64,000 nt of DNA from Malania oleifera. Lineage: Eukaryota > Streptophyta > Magnoliopsida > Santalales > Ximeniaceae. The position numbers and the translations under genes were made by a program. The notes below the pieces were generated by a model. It did no database searches. It saw only the letters and a program-made list of their open reading frames with translations, and was not told where the DNA came from. Location: NCBI RefSeq assembly GCF_029873635.1, contig NC_080423.1, positions 107,121,988 through 107,185,987 of the forward strand, in the 5' to 3' direction. Positions 13,101 to 25,826 of this stretch are shown here, in pieces (the first letter of the stretch is position 1; each line of letters opens with the position of its first letter).

Positions 13101-16100
13101 TAGAAAAATTTGGAATGTTAATTATTTTAATTTTTCTACAGAAAAAGAAAGGGCTCATTAGCAAAGAAAAAATATTATGGATACAAAGAGGAGGATAAGA
13201 TATCCTCTCAAGGAAAACAAAAGAAAGGAAAGGGAGACAATAAAATGATACAACATCCAATATTGCCAAAAATCAGAGAAGCAAATCCCATTAACGCAAC
13301 CATATGAACAAGTCCATAGAGAAGCACGGAAAGCAATTCCATTTTTTTCCTTTTTTTTCCCTTTTGGGGGGAGGGAGGGCCGAGTAGTTTTCTTATTTTA
13401 TAAGCATTTTTTAAATTAATCAAGGATTATAATCGTTAAACTTTCAGCTTTGGTTTTCAATTAATTGAGGATTATAATCGTGAATTTTCAGCTTTGGTTC
13501 AATTGAAGAATGAGTTTTACAGTTTTATCCCTTGGTCCTACATAAGTAGATTTCCATATGCTGCTGATATTAATTTTGCGACTTCTAGGAGTGACCAACT
13601 ACAAACCCATTTTATCTAACAAATCTAGTGTGCCATCACCTATTAAATAACCCCTCGTACTTTCTTGGCTGTGAATAGGGATTCACGACAAATGATCACC
13701 TCTATTAACAATATTATCTGATTCCTTGTTTTTCCTGCCCAATCATATAAAATTGTATAGTCTCCAAATATTTAGGGCCCATATTCACTTTGTCACCATT
13801 TTCCTTTTCTTTTTGCACAAAAATATCAACCGCTTCCAAACCAACAATTAGGGTTCTTGAAACATAAGAAATCAGATCTAAAGGAAAACATATCTGTACA
13901 CATACTAATCTCAAAGTTATTCAAACAATAATCCTCATCATTCCCACAAACCTAAATACCTTCAAATCTTGAAAAAACAAATTTGTTAGAAACGGGGAAA
14001 AGAGATAAAAAACACAAGGTGTCTAGAAAGCAAAATTTTAATGAGAGCAAGTCTACATCCTTGAGCCTTGGAAGTTCAAAGACATTTTTTATGAGCTCTC
14101 ACGAATTTTGCAATAAAAAGAACCCTATTGCCTTATATTTGAAATTGAGCTCAGAAAAAGACCTAAGTGAGAGGCAGTTACCGGCGCTCGCACCCAACAT
14201 TCCAGCTAAAAAAAGGCCAGCTCGCCCATCACTCAAATCCCCTAGGAATCAGCTCAATTATCCTAGATTTATTTTAAGCCTCAAACAGCGTCAAAACGTA
14301 GGATGTATTTGTCAACAGAACAGCAAACAACAAAGCAAAAAATTTCTTTCCTTGCTTCAGCCCACATTTATTTCCTTATATTTCAATTCATTATTTTGTA
14401 CAGTTAGCATATAGTTAGTTTACATGTATAGGGCTTGACAGAAAATAGGGCTAGAATCATGCTAAACCGACCTTACTTTCCATGTATAGCATTCTTCTAA
14501 AGTCTACATATATAATATACAGAACTCAAGGCCGATTCATTCTGTCATTCACAAAATATTTGACATGGTATCAGAGCCAGGTAACTGCTAGGTTTTTTTT
14601 CCCTTCGATTTTTTGTCCTCTCGGTTTCGTGGCTGTTGTGGCTTTGTTTTCTCTTCTGGAATTTTTCTCTGTTATTTCGGTACTTCTGTGGCTGCGTGGC
14701 TGTCGGCACAGCAGGTTTCTGGTTGCCATTTATTCCTCCAGTCTATGTCCTTGTGATTCTCGGCAAGCAGGCAACAGTTTTCCGTTGCTGTTTGTGACTT
14801 TTGGCAAGCGGGCACAGCAGGTTTCTGGTTTGCCACTTATTTCTCCAGTTTCTGTTGCTGTTTGTGACTCTTGGCAAGCAGGCTTGTGACTTTCGGCAAG
14901 CAGGCACAGCAGGTTTCTGATTTGCCACTTATTTCTCCAGTTTTTGTTGCAGTTTGTGACTCTCGGCAAGCAGGCAACAGCTTTCTGTTGCTGTTTCTGG
15001 TACTTATCTTCTCAGCACAGCAGGTTTTTGGTTCAAGATTTTATTTTTAGTGCAGTTTTTTGGTTCAAGATTTAATTTTTTAGTGCAGGGAGGTTGTTCT
15101 TGGTTTTTCTTTGTACCTGCGTTGTTTATTTTGGGCTTCTAGATTTTCTGGTGTTCTGTTTCTTTCGGCACAATCTGTTTCTTTTTGGGCTTCTCGATTT
15201 TCTCCATTATTTAGCATAGACTCCGCACCAGTGTGCCAAGTTTCAGGCAACAATTATTCTACATAGGCTTTTCAGTTTGAACTTTTCCTGAAGGGAAAAG
15301 ATCTTTAGGGTCATATTGATGGCACAGATTGTGCACCCAATCCTGATAAATCCAAGGAGTCTGCAGCTTGTCCTTCATGGGTTATATCATCAAGATAACG
15401 GTGCCCGACATTTTCAGTTAGAGCATGCAATTGCCTTGTTTCAACATGAAAATCGTTCCATCCAAGACTATTATTTGGGGTTTCTGACTCTTTGGAATAA
15501 ATATTCTGATCCGGTTACTGCGGATGTTCCTATGGCTTCTCTTCCCATTATTCAACGTCTTCACGAGACTAGTCGTCGTGATCAGTTTCTTATGAAACTC
15601 CGCCTCAAGTATGAATATGTTCGCTCGTCTCTGCTAAATCGCTCTCCTATTCCTTCTCTGGATGTTTGTTTTGGTGAGTTACTTCGTGAAGAACAACGGC
15701 TTAGTACTCAAGTTACTCTGGCACAATCTCATGGTAGTTCCAGATCTGTCCCTATGGCTTATGGTGCTCAACGATGAGGACCGTTTGCCCATTCTAGCAC
15801 TTTGCAGTTTTTTTGCCATAGTAGTCAGAGGCGCGAGGCTCGAGGCACAAAGGGTATTTGAAGCCAAGGTGCAAGGCAAGAGACGCAGGCGCGCATCTCA
15901 CGAAGGTGAAGCGCACAATTATTAAATAGTGTAAAATAACTATTTGAGGTAGTTGATATATGAACATATGAATATCTAGTAATATTAGAATTTAAAATAT
16001 CAAAACATTCAATAACAAAATTGAAAAATTTAATAAAATTGTCGGGACAATTCAACATAGTTCAACATCAAAAGAAAGAGTACAATAAAAGATTTCAAAG

Positions 16101-16525
16101 TATAAAAGAAAAGAGTTCAATAAAAAATAGTTTGCATAGGAGAGACACCGGTTTAAAAGATTTCCCTGATTTAAGCATTGAAGTGATTCTCCGAAGTACA
16201 ACTAGCGTCCCTTAAATCATTTCTCTTTTAATTTTCGCATGCGATCAATATTATAATTGATCCAAATTCTCTTAGATAAATTTTAGCAGCAATAATTATA
16301 ATTGAAGATTTGACTATACAATAATCACAACTTGAATTTGTATTAAAGTGATTCTAATGATTTAATAAAATTTAATATCAAAATTAAGTTTAAATTGTCA
16401 CATTTGATATATCAAAACTTTCTTGAAAATACTATGGGGAGAGTGAATATATATTATTTTAATGAGTGGTATAGAAATTTTGATCATATAAGAATTATTT
16501 AAATATTAACCTTATGAAAATCCTT

Positions 16526-16556
<31 letters not shown>

Positions 16557-19500
16557 TCATTCTTTAGAGCAAGCTGTACCCGAAATCCAATCCTGAGAAG
16601 ACGATAGAAGCTTGAAATCCATTGTGATCCATTGATTTGGGGGGTCTAGGTGTTCGAAATCCACCATCACCCTCACGTGACATAAGCAAAATGCAAACAG
16701 GCAGCAGTACGCAAGCAGCAGAAAGAAGAAGAAAAAGAAGAAGAAGACGACGAGCTCGCTGTTGGTTCAAAAAGTAGAAGACCACGTGACGAACTCACGG
16801 CCGGATCGAAGATTCGCAGACGAACTCGCGAAGGCTCCTGCTAGTTCGAAATGTGGAAGACGAAGTCGCAAAGGGTCCTGCGACACGTGCTGGTTCGAGA
16901 TGTCGACGACGAACTCACGGTGCTGGTTCAAAGGCTCGAAGACGAGCTCGCGAAGGCTTCTGGCTGGTTCAAAGGCTCGCAGACGAACTCACGCTGCTGG
17001 TTCGAAGGCACGCGAAGGCTCCTACTAGTTCGAATGTGCAAGACAAAGTCGCGAAGGGTCGTGAGGCTTCAAAGGGTCGAAGATGGCTAGGGCTCCTGTT
17101 TGTTCAAGTCGAATGAGGGCTACGACTCTGGCTCTGGCTATTTCTTTCATTTAACAGACTCAAATTTTTCAAGGCGCACCTCACTGCGCCTGTCGCCCCT
17201 CTGTGCCTCATCTCGCCTCATTGCGCCTCTTGCAGGTTGCCTCGCCTCGCATGGTGTGAGGCACTAGCCTCCTCGCCTCACGCCTAGGCACGCCTTTTAA
17301 CTACTATGGTTTTTGCTGCAAAGAATTTGGACATATCGCTACTAATTGTTCCAAGAAATTCTGCTCTTATTGCAAAAAGAAGGGTCACATTATCAAAGAA
17401 TGTCGTATTCGCCCGCAAAATCGTCAGGCCCGGGCATTCCATACTTCTGTTTGGGTACCCCCCCCCCCCCCCCCCATAGTGACTTTTGCAGCCCCCGACA
17501 CTTCTTTAGTTGACTTCTCTATTCCTGCACCTCCTCCAGCGAATTACTGCACACCCGAAATGGTGCAAAAGAAGCTAATTTCGGCATTATCAGCAATGGG
17601 GCTCCAAGGTAACAATTCTACTAATCTCTGGTATGTGGACTTGGGTGCCTCTAATCACATGACGAATAATCCCACTACCTTGTGCCATGTTCGGCCCTAT
17701 GCTGGTCAATATGCTATTCAAACTGCCAATGGCAGTTATTTAACAACAGTCGATGTCGGAGATGCCTCTTCTAAGTTCACTAATGTATTTCTTGCTACTC
17801 AGCTTTCCACAAATCTTATTTCTGTTGGTCAATTAGTTGACAAAAATTGTGCCGTTAATTTTTCTGGTAATGGTTGTGTTGTGCAAGACCAGGTAACAGG
17901 GGAGCCGATTGCGAAGGGACCTAAAGTGGGGTGCTTGTTTCCACTACTTTTTCCTGTTCCAGCACATTCTCCAGTTTCTTCTATTAATTCTTTTACTTGT
18001 AATAATGTTTTAGATCTTAGTATGGTGTGGCATCGTCATTTAGGCCATCCAATACTCAGATCTTATCTCATGTATTGAACTCTGGTTTACTTCGTAATAA
18101 AGAACGTTCTTCTTTATCTCTTGAGTGTGCCTCTTGCAAACTTGGTAAAAGAAAAACTCTTCCCTTCCATTTGCATGCTAGTAGAGCTTCTCAGTGTTTT
18201 GAGCTTATCAATAGTGATGTTTGGGAACCTTCCCCAGTAAGTTCACGTGAAAAATTTAAATATTATGTGACTTTCATTGATGATCATGGCAGATTTACTT
18301 GGGTCTACTTTCTTCACTATAAATTTGAGGTTTTTCGTACTTTCACTGAGTTTTTAGCATATGTTGACAATCAATTTTCTGCTTCTATTAAGACATTACG
18401 CACAGATTCTGGTGGTGAATGTGTCTACCGAGTTTCAAGCATTTTTGGCTTCCAAAGGCATTATTCATCCACGTTCATGTCCTGCTACTCCCCAACATAA
18501 TGGAGTAGCCAAACAGAAAAAATCGTCATCTCCTAGATGTGGTCCGTACTCTCTTGCTAGAATCCTCTGTTCCATCCTTGTTTTGGGTTGAGGCTCTGAA
18601 AACTTCTACTTGATTAATCGTTTACCTTCTCAAGTCCTACTCATGGAGTCCCCCTATTTCCGTTTATTTGCTAAGCAACCTAGTTACGATAACCTCCATA
18701 CCTTTGGTTGTGCATGTTTTGTTCATCTACCTCCTCATAAGCGACATAAATTATCTGCCCAATTTGTTCGATGTGCATTCTTGGGATACAATGTGTGTCA
18801 AAAGGGATTTGTTTGCTATGATCCTACATTACATCGTACACACATTTCTAGGAATGTTATTTTCTTTGAAAATCAACATTTCTTTCATGTGTCCTCTATA
18901 CACTCCTCTCCTACGGTGATTCTCCCCTCCTTTGAGGAGCAGTTCTCGAATCCTCGTCCAGTTAGTTCTCATTTTAAACCAGGCATTGTGTATACAAAGC
19001 GCCCCCGCCCACAGTCCCTTTCGGTAGCTCATCCGATATTCGATCCCACCACACTCCAGATTCAGTCAGTTGCAGCACCTCCAAAGCCTTTGGTACGTCG
19101 CTCTTCTCGAGCGTCTGTACCCTCAGACAGGAATGGGTTTCTCTCTTCAAGTTCTGGTAACTCTGTTTCAGTTCTTACTACTACATTGTCCAATTTAGAT
19201 ATTCTCACTTCCTATTCACACGCTACCAAGCATGATTGTTGGCGACAAGCTATGCAGGAAGAAATTGCTGCTCTAGAAGCCAATCACACCTAGGACATTG
19301 AGCCTTGTCCTCCCACCATTGTTCCTCTGGGTTGTAATGCGTTTACTCAGTTAAGGTCCGATCTAATGGAAGTTTGGATCGTTACAAAGCTCGCCTTGTT
19401 GCACTTGGGAATAATTTGCTGTCAATTATGAAAAGACCTTTGCTCCTGTGGCTAAGATGACTACTATTCGTACAATTCTGGCTTTTGTTGCTTCCAATGA

Positions 19501-22500
19501 GTGGCCACTACATAAGATGGATGTCAAGAATGTTTTTCTTCACAAGGATCTTAAAGAGTGTATTTATATGAAGCCAACCCCGGGCTTGTTTACCTCTCCG
19601 ACTTCACATGTGTGTAAGCTTCGTCATTCTCTTTATGGTCTCAAACAAGCTCCGAGGGCCTGGTTTGATAAATTATGCACGACTTTATTACAATTTTCAT
19701 TCAAGCAGAGCAAGTATGACACTTCATTGTTTCTTCGAAAATCAGACATGGGTATTGTTATTCTTTTGGTTTATTATGATGATATTGTAATTACTGGTTC
19801 CAATTCTGCTTTACTTGCTTAGCTCAAGACTCATCTCTCAGAGTCCTTTTATATGAAAGATCTTGGGTCTCTCACATATTTTATTAGTCTTGCGGTGAAT
19901 CATAGTCCCTCTGATATTTCACTCAATCAACATAAATATGCTATAGTGACTACTGACCTTTAGAAGGGTACTTCTATTGATACTCCCATGGAATTAAATG
20001 TCAAGCTTCACAAAGAGGAGGGCAACTTACTTGCTGATCCCAATTTATACCGAAAGTTGGTGGGTAGTCTTGTCTATCTCATTATTACTAGACCAAACAT
20101 TTCTTTTGCTGTACAACAAGTCAGCCAGTTTCTTCAAACTCCTCGTCATCTTCATTTGGCTGTTGTCCGTGGGATCATATGCTATGTTCAGGGCACTTCT
20201 GCCCACGGTTTATTCTTCCATGCAGGCAATTCTACTTGTCTTGCTGCTTATAGCGATGCTGATTGGGCCGGTTGTAAGGATACATGTCGCTCCATCACTG
20301 GTTGGTGTGTGTTCTTGGGTGATGCATTGATCTCTTGGAAAAGTAAAAAGCAAGACAGAGCTTCTAAGTCATCGACAGAATCTGAATACCGGGCGATGTC
20401 TCTTCTTGTTCTGAAATTATTTGGCTTCGAGGCTTGCTTGCTGAGCTAGATTTTTCTGAGACTGATCCTACACCTCTACATGCCGATAATACTAGTACTA
20501 TCCACATCACAACCAATCCTGTCTATCATGAGCGCACAAAGCATATTGAATTCGATTGTCACTCTATCCGTGAAGCATTTGAAGCTCGTGTTATCACTCT
20601 TCCACACATTTCGACTGAATTACAAATTGCAGATATCTTCACCAAGGTTCTCACTCGTCATCGACATTGCTTCCTAAGTAGCAAATTAATGCTTGTTGAT
20701 CAACCCGCATCAATTTGAGATGGGCTGTCAATGGAACAGTAAACAGCAAAGCAAAAGATCTCTTTCCTTACTTCAGCCCACATTTATTTCCTCATATTCA
20801 ATTCATTATTTTGTACAGTTAGCATATATTTAGTTTACATGTATAGGGCTTGTCAGATTATAGTTTACTTGTATAGGGCTAGAATCATGCTAGACCATAT
20901 TTACTTTCCATGTATAGCATTCTTGTAAAGTCTACATATAATATACAGAACTCAAGGCCAATTCATTCGGCCATTCACAAAATATTTGACAGCATCAAAG
21001 AGAGAATTTGGATGCAATGCACTCAATCAAGGGCTACTATCATCTGCAAATGGAAGTTATTCTATTTGAGTTATTCTAGGTCTACGCCTCCCTTATTACT
21101 ATCTCTAACAAATAAATCACCCCTGCTTACTAGAGTATTATTTGGTCCATACTACAAGTGTCCAAACCATCTTAATCATCCTTCCCTGACCTTATCGTCA
21201 ATAGGCACTACATCAAGCATTGATGTATTCATTCCTTTATCTTTTAGGGTTATACCACTTGTCTTACTGTTCTCGTTTTTGCAATCTTCACGGTTTAGAA
21301 TATGTTGATTTTTAGTTAACTGACATTCTGATCCATGTAGCACAATAGGTAATATGACTGCCTTAAAGGAATTTTATGATCACACAAAACACCCAAGCAC
21401 TTCTCCATTCTACTCGTTTACTTTAACTCACTATATCACATCTCCTTCATTTTCTCTTTTAGCTTACATAATAGATCCAAGGTACCAAAATCAACTAGCA
21501 CTAGGAATTTCTTGATCATCCAATTCGGCCAGGCTCACAAGGGCCCAAAATTTAGCTGACCAGCTTGCATAATAGATCCAAGGAACCAAAATCTACTAGC
21601 ACTGAGAAGTGAGAATTTCTTGATTATCAAATTTGGCCAGGCTCACACGGGCCCAAAATTCCCCCACCCCCTTGGTTTTTATCTCAGGTTTACCCCCACT
21701 GACCCCCCTTCACATCCCAACTCTTTTACCCCTCTAAACCAATGGAGCCTTAAACCCTGATAAAGCCCCCAAAGCCCTTTCTCTTTTGGTACTCTCGTTT
21801 AAGCCTCAATTCCCACCTATGCAAGAGCAGCTCTTCCACCCTAAAAGAATAGTCTCGCAAGTTAAACTGGACACTCCAAGGTCCCTGGCAGAAGAAAGAA
21901 CAATCTCGCAAGTTAAATCGAACTCTCCAAAGTCCCTGGAGGAAGTATGTCTGGCATTAATTCCAGCTTTCAATAAATACTTGGGATGACACTCAGACAA
22001 GTCCTCTCTGCCCAGAAATTGAGTAGCAAGAAGGGCTGGGTATTGACACTGTCTATTTCAAGAAGCAGGTCTCAGATTAGGTCCTCCATAACCATAAAAT
22101 GAAGATGGTTTGTATGACTATCACACAATATTTAGTACACATGAATGGAATGGAATGAAATGCCCATTCCAACATTTTAATGCCATTCTCATCTTAATAT
22201 CCATTCCCTTGAATGCTCATTTCCATTAGTGTGTCCATCATAATGTGAAGATGAAGATGAAAGTTCATGAAAAGAAGGGAAGGTTATGTCGAGAAAACTG
22301 ATATCTTGGAATGTTGGGAGCCTAAATGTCAGATTAAAAAGGGCATTGACTAAATATTTTCTTAAAGAGTGGAGAAGTGAGGTAATATGCCTACAGGAAA
22401 CTAAAACTGAAATTGTGGACAAGCTTATGATCAGCAGCTTACGGGTGCATAAGAGCTGCGAATGGATGATGTGTGGCGCTACCAAGAGGCTCTGTCTTAT

Positions 22501-25500
22501 TTCCTACCATTTACAACTTGGCCTGCGAGAAAGCATACCTCATCTATCATCACCATTAAATTTCAGATAGGGAGTCTTCTGGAATATTCCCTTTTTTAGA
22601 AACGTGGCAGATTGAGAACTCCATCAGCTCACCAAATTTTGCAGCAATCTTTACTACTTCTGACACCAAACCATTCGCAATCATCCAGAATGGACTTTAG
22701 ATAGGAACAGGGTCTTCACCGTCAGAACCTTCTACACGAAACTCTCTCCTTCAGAATCAAACCACAGCAACTCCCAATGGCTCACATTTGGAGGACAGCT
22801 GACCCCTACAAAGGTTGCTTTTCTTGTCTAGGAGGCAACACATGGAAAGATCTTAACCCTGGACAACTTCCAGATAAGGGGGCTGACCATTGCCAACAGG
22901 TGTGCATGAATGATCCAGAATCAGAAGGTGGCACCCCCTTGGTGCTCTTTAATGAATTTTATCTCAGCTGATCATAAAAGAACTATAGATATTTTCTCCA
23001 TTATTCCAATTGGAATTACTAAAGAAGATTGCGTATTCTGGCATGCTTCTACTTATCGTAAAACCTCTAGCTCATACAGCTTCTATCAACAGTTCCAACC
23101 TAGATTCTAATCCACATCTAGTTTCATCCTTCACAAACATACGTCCATCATGCAATGTCATTTGGATATGCTCCATAAATTAATAAGCTAGTCAACGTCA
23201 CCTACAACATGAAAGATCCAGTTCATGGAATAGGTTAGGGCATAGTTTTCAAACTCAGACCAGACCAACCGACCCAACCTGGTTCAACTAGAACCATTCA
23301 CCAAGCTAGTCCAATTAGCACCCACAAACTGGGTTTGGGGCAAACAAGTATTGAACCAGATGACCAGGGTCACAAGTGGGTCAGTCCAGCTCCCTGCAAA
23401 AAAATTACTCCTGCTGGCAGCTTTTGCAAACAGCTGGAGTCAAAGTTGGGTATTGAAGGAGAAATAAGTAGTGAGCTGCCAAATGCACCTTAACACCAAC
23501 TCTAGCACTTTTTTTTTTGTATTGAATCAAAGTTACAAAAAAATTCCTCTTTTAGCTTTGGTTATTTATTTGACTCATAATAAATAGTTTAAACTTCAAA
23601 AAAATAATAAATGCAAATTTTAACTGATGTCACTGACCACTAGTTCACCAGTTTGACCCACTAGTCCAACTAACCTGATGGCTTCATTGGGTTGGCTGAT
23701 GGTCTGGATTTTAAAACCATGGATTAGGGTATAATTACACAAATACATTGGTGAAAAATGCTATGGCACTTGAGCATTTTGAAGAGGAAGTTGAGATGTT
23801 TCTTGAACTATAAGAGCAGATTTTCTTTTGTGAAGTTAGACTACTAATGACTGAAAAAAGAAATACAAAGTGATTGTTCTGCACCATAAATAATAAAAGA
23901 ATATGTTAAGCGAAAATATTGAATTAAAACTTTGGCATGCTATATGTAGCATTTTGGAATGAAAATGTACCATGTTTCAGAACAATCATACCAATCCATG
24001 GCTCACTAGGTCGTTATGCAGTTAACAATAAAACACAGAATATTTTATGATTATTGACAATATGGGAATATATTCATTATAATTGTTGCTGGTGGCCTAT
24101 TAGTTGTAGATGTGCTGCAACATAAGATGACAAAGTTGATTCCTATGTCATTAAAAGAAACGCCTAATTCCCTTGTTACAAAGTAATATTAACTGCTTGT
24201 CGATTTGAAAAAAGAGAAGGAACAAACCTTTTTCTCCTTTTCCAAAATCTCTCTAATTGGACGGTGAGCAGCAGTTACGCATAAATTCTACACACATACA
24301 ACCAAAAAAAAAAAGGACACAGATAATTTAACCAGATGGACTCGGTAAACAAACTTCAATATCATCAGAAGTCACGTATAAATAACAGGAAAGACACCTT
24401 AAGATCACTCCCAGAGTATCCATCTGTCATACTTGCAACTGCATCTAGATCAACATCAGAAGACAACTCCTCTTTTGCTAGTATCACTTTTAAGATCTTT
24501 GCTCTGTTTGGAGCATCTGGCAAATTGACCATCAATCTGTGGAAAAAGAGATGTAAGAACTTGCTCTTGCACTCATAAATCACACTGGTTGGAGAAATAA
24601 GTTCCTACAATATATTTATTTGGGACATTATAAATTTTGATGTTTTACCTACGCGTCAACCTTCTAATAACAGCCTCGTCAAGGTCAAACGGCCTATTTG
24701 TGGCTGCAAGTACAAGAACTCTCTCTGTATCTTTTGTCCGCAAACCATCCCAGTTAACCATAAATTCGTTTTTCATCTTACGCATAGCCTCATGTTCTCC
24801 TGGATTTTCCCTCCGACCCAGCATGCTATCAACCTTCAGAAAGAACCAGATAAAAGAATGATTACCTGATACAGAATAAATTGAAAATATAATAGGAAAT
24901 ATTTTACGAGGCTCACTTCATCAACAAACACAACACTAGGAGCAATTTTACTAGCTAGAGAGAAAACAGCCTTCACATACTTCTCACCCTCGCCAAACCA
25001 CTGCAATAAGATAATAAATGAGTTTAAAGTTAGTAAATAGAATTACTATTCAGATCAAATTGTTTTCTTGAAAGCTTCTTATCACTGCTGACCTTTGATG
25101 TGATGCTTGACATTGATATGTTGATAAAATTCGCACCAGCTTCAGTAGCCACAGCCTTTGCAAGCATTGTTTTCCCTGTTCCAGGGGGACCAAATAAAAG
25201 TATGCCCTTGCAAGGCTGCACATGGAAGAAATACAATGAGATTTTTTAAACAATTTTTTTCCAAATCTCAGTAAGAGGCAGAAATGCAGAATCTGATACA
25301 TGCCCAATATGGATGGACAAACTTTTCAAAATTAGGATTCAAAGCTAGGCATATACTATTCATATAAGTATATAAAATTTGCCATGTTTCTCATTACAAA
25401 GGCAAGTTGTTGTTGCCTCTCAACACACAGCTGCCTCTCAACACAGCCTATAGACAAAAGTTAATGCATGCTTAATATAACAATATTAAATAAAAATTTA

Positions 25501-25787
25501 TTATAAGTGAAATTTAATACAAGTATAAACAACTTTAGTGCAAACAGCACATAGTATTTGAGCCAAGGAGAGACAGAGAAACAGAGAGATTAAAACAACC
25601 ACCATGGCTCAGGTCCCAGTGATGTAGAACAGCGAAAGAGAAGAAGAGACAGAAAAAGAGAGATTAGAGAAAGAAAACAGAGAGAGGAGTGAATAAAAAG
25701 GGAACAGGAGAAAATAGAAAGAGAAAGTGAAGAAGAAAAGGAAGAAAGAAAGAAAAAGAAACGTGATGAGGAAGCGAATCTGACACA

Positions 25788-25826
<39 letters not shown>

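Larger units (their letters stand above)
15817..17308. mobile_element. Non-autonomous hAT-like element nested in Copia gag
   Basis: The left end CATAGTAGTCAGAGGCG and the complement of the right end CATAGTAGTTAAAAGGCG form inverted repeats, followed by GCGCCTC-rich subterminal tracts. Flanking octamers TTTTTTGC (15809-15816) and GTTTTTGC (17309-17316) match at 7 of 8. No transposase is recognisable in its 1,492 bp. Removing it rejoins the Copia zinc-knuckle codons. Confidence 0.85.
14310..20991 (+). mobile_element. Ty1/Copia LTR retrotransposon (degenerate) with nested hAT-like insertion
   Basis: Two LTRs beginning TGTCAA and ending TTTGACA (14310-14565 and 20726-20991) flank a primer-binding site TGGTATCAGAGC at 14566, complementary to initiator Met-tRNA, and gag-pol remains. 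The domain order of protease, integrase, reverse transcriptase and RNase H is Copia. Flanking pentamers are GTATT (14305-14309) and GCATC (20992-20996); they differ only by C/T changes and could be a decayed target duplication. It lies opposite to the host gene in intron 25. Confidence 0.9.

Noticed and set aside
14730..14969. Repeated-peptide frames with CRESQ-like units
   Set aside because: Products of the Copia leader tandem repeat read on the wrong strand.
16762..17116. Three overlapping Arg/Ser-rich frames
   Set aside because: All three frames are open because of a CpG-rich tandem repeat in the nested element; no protein family matches.
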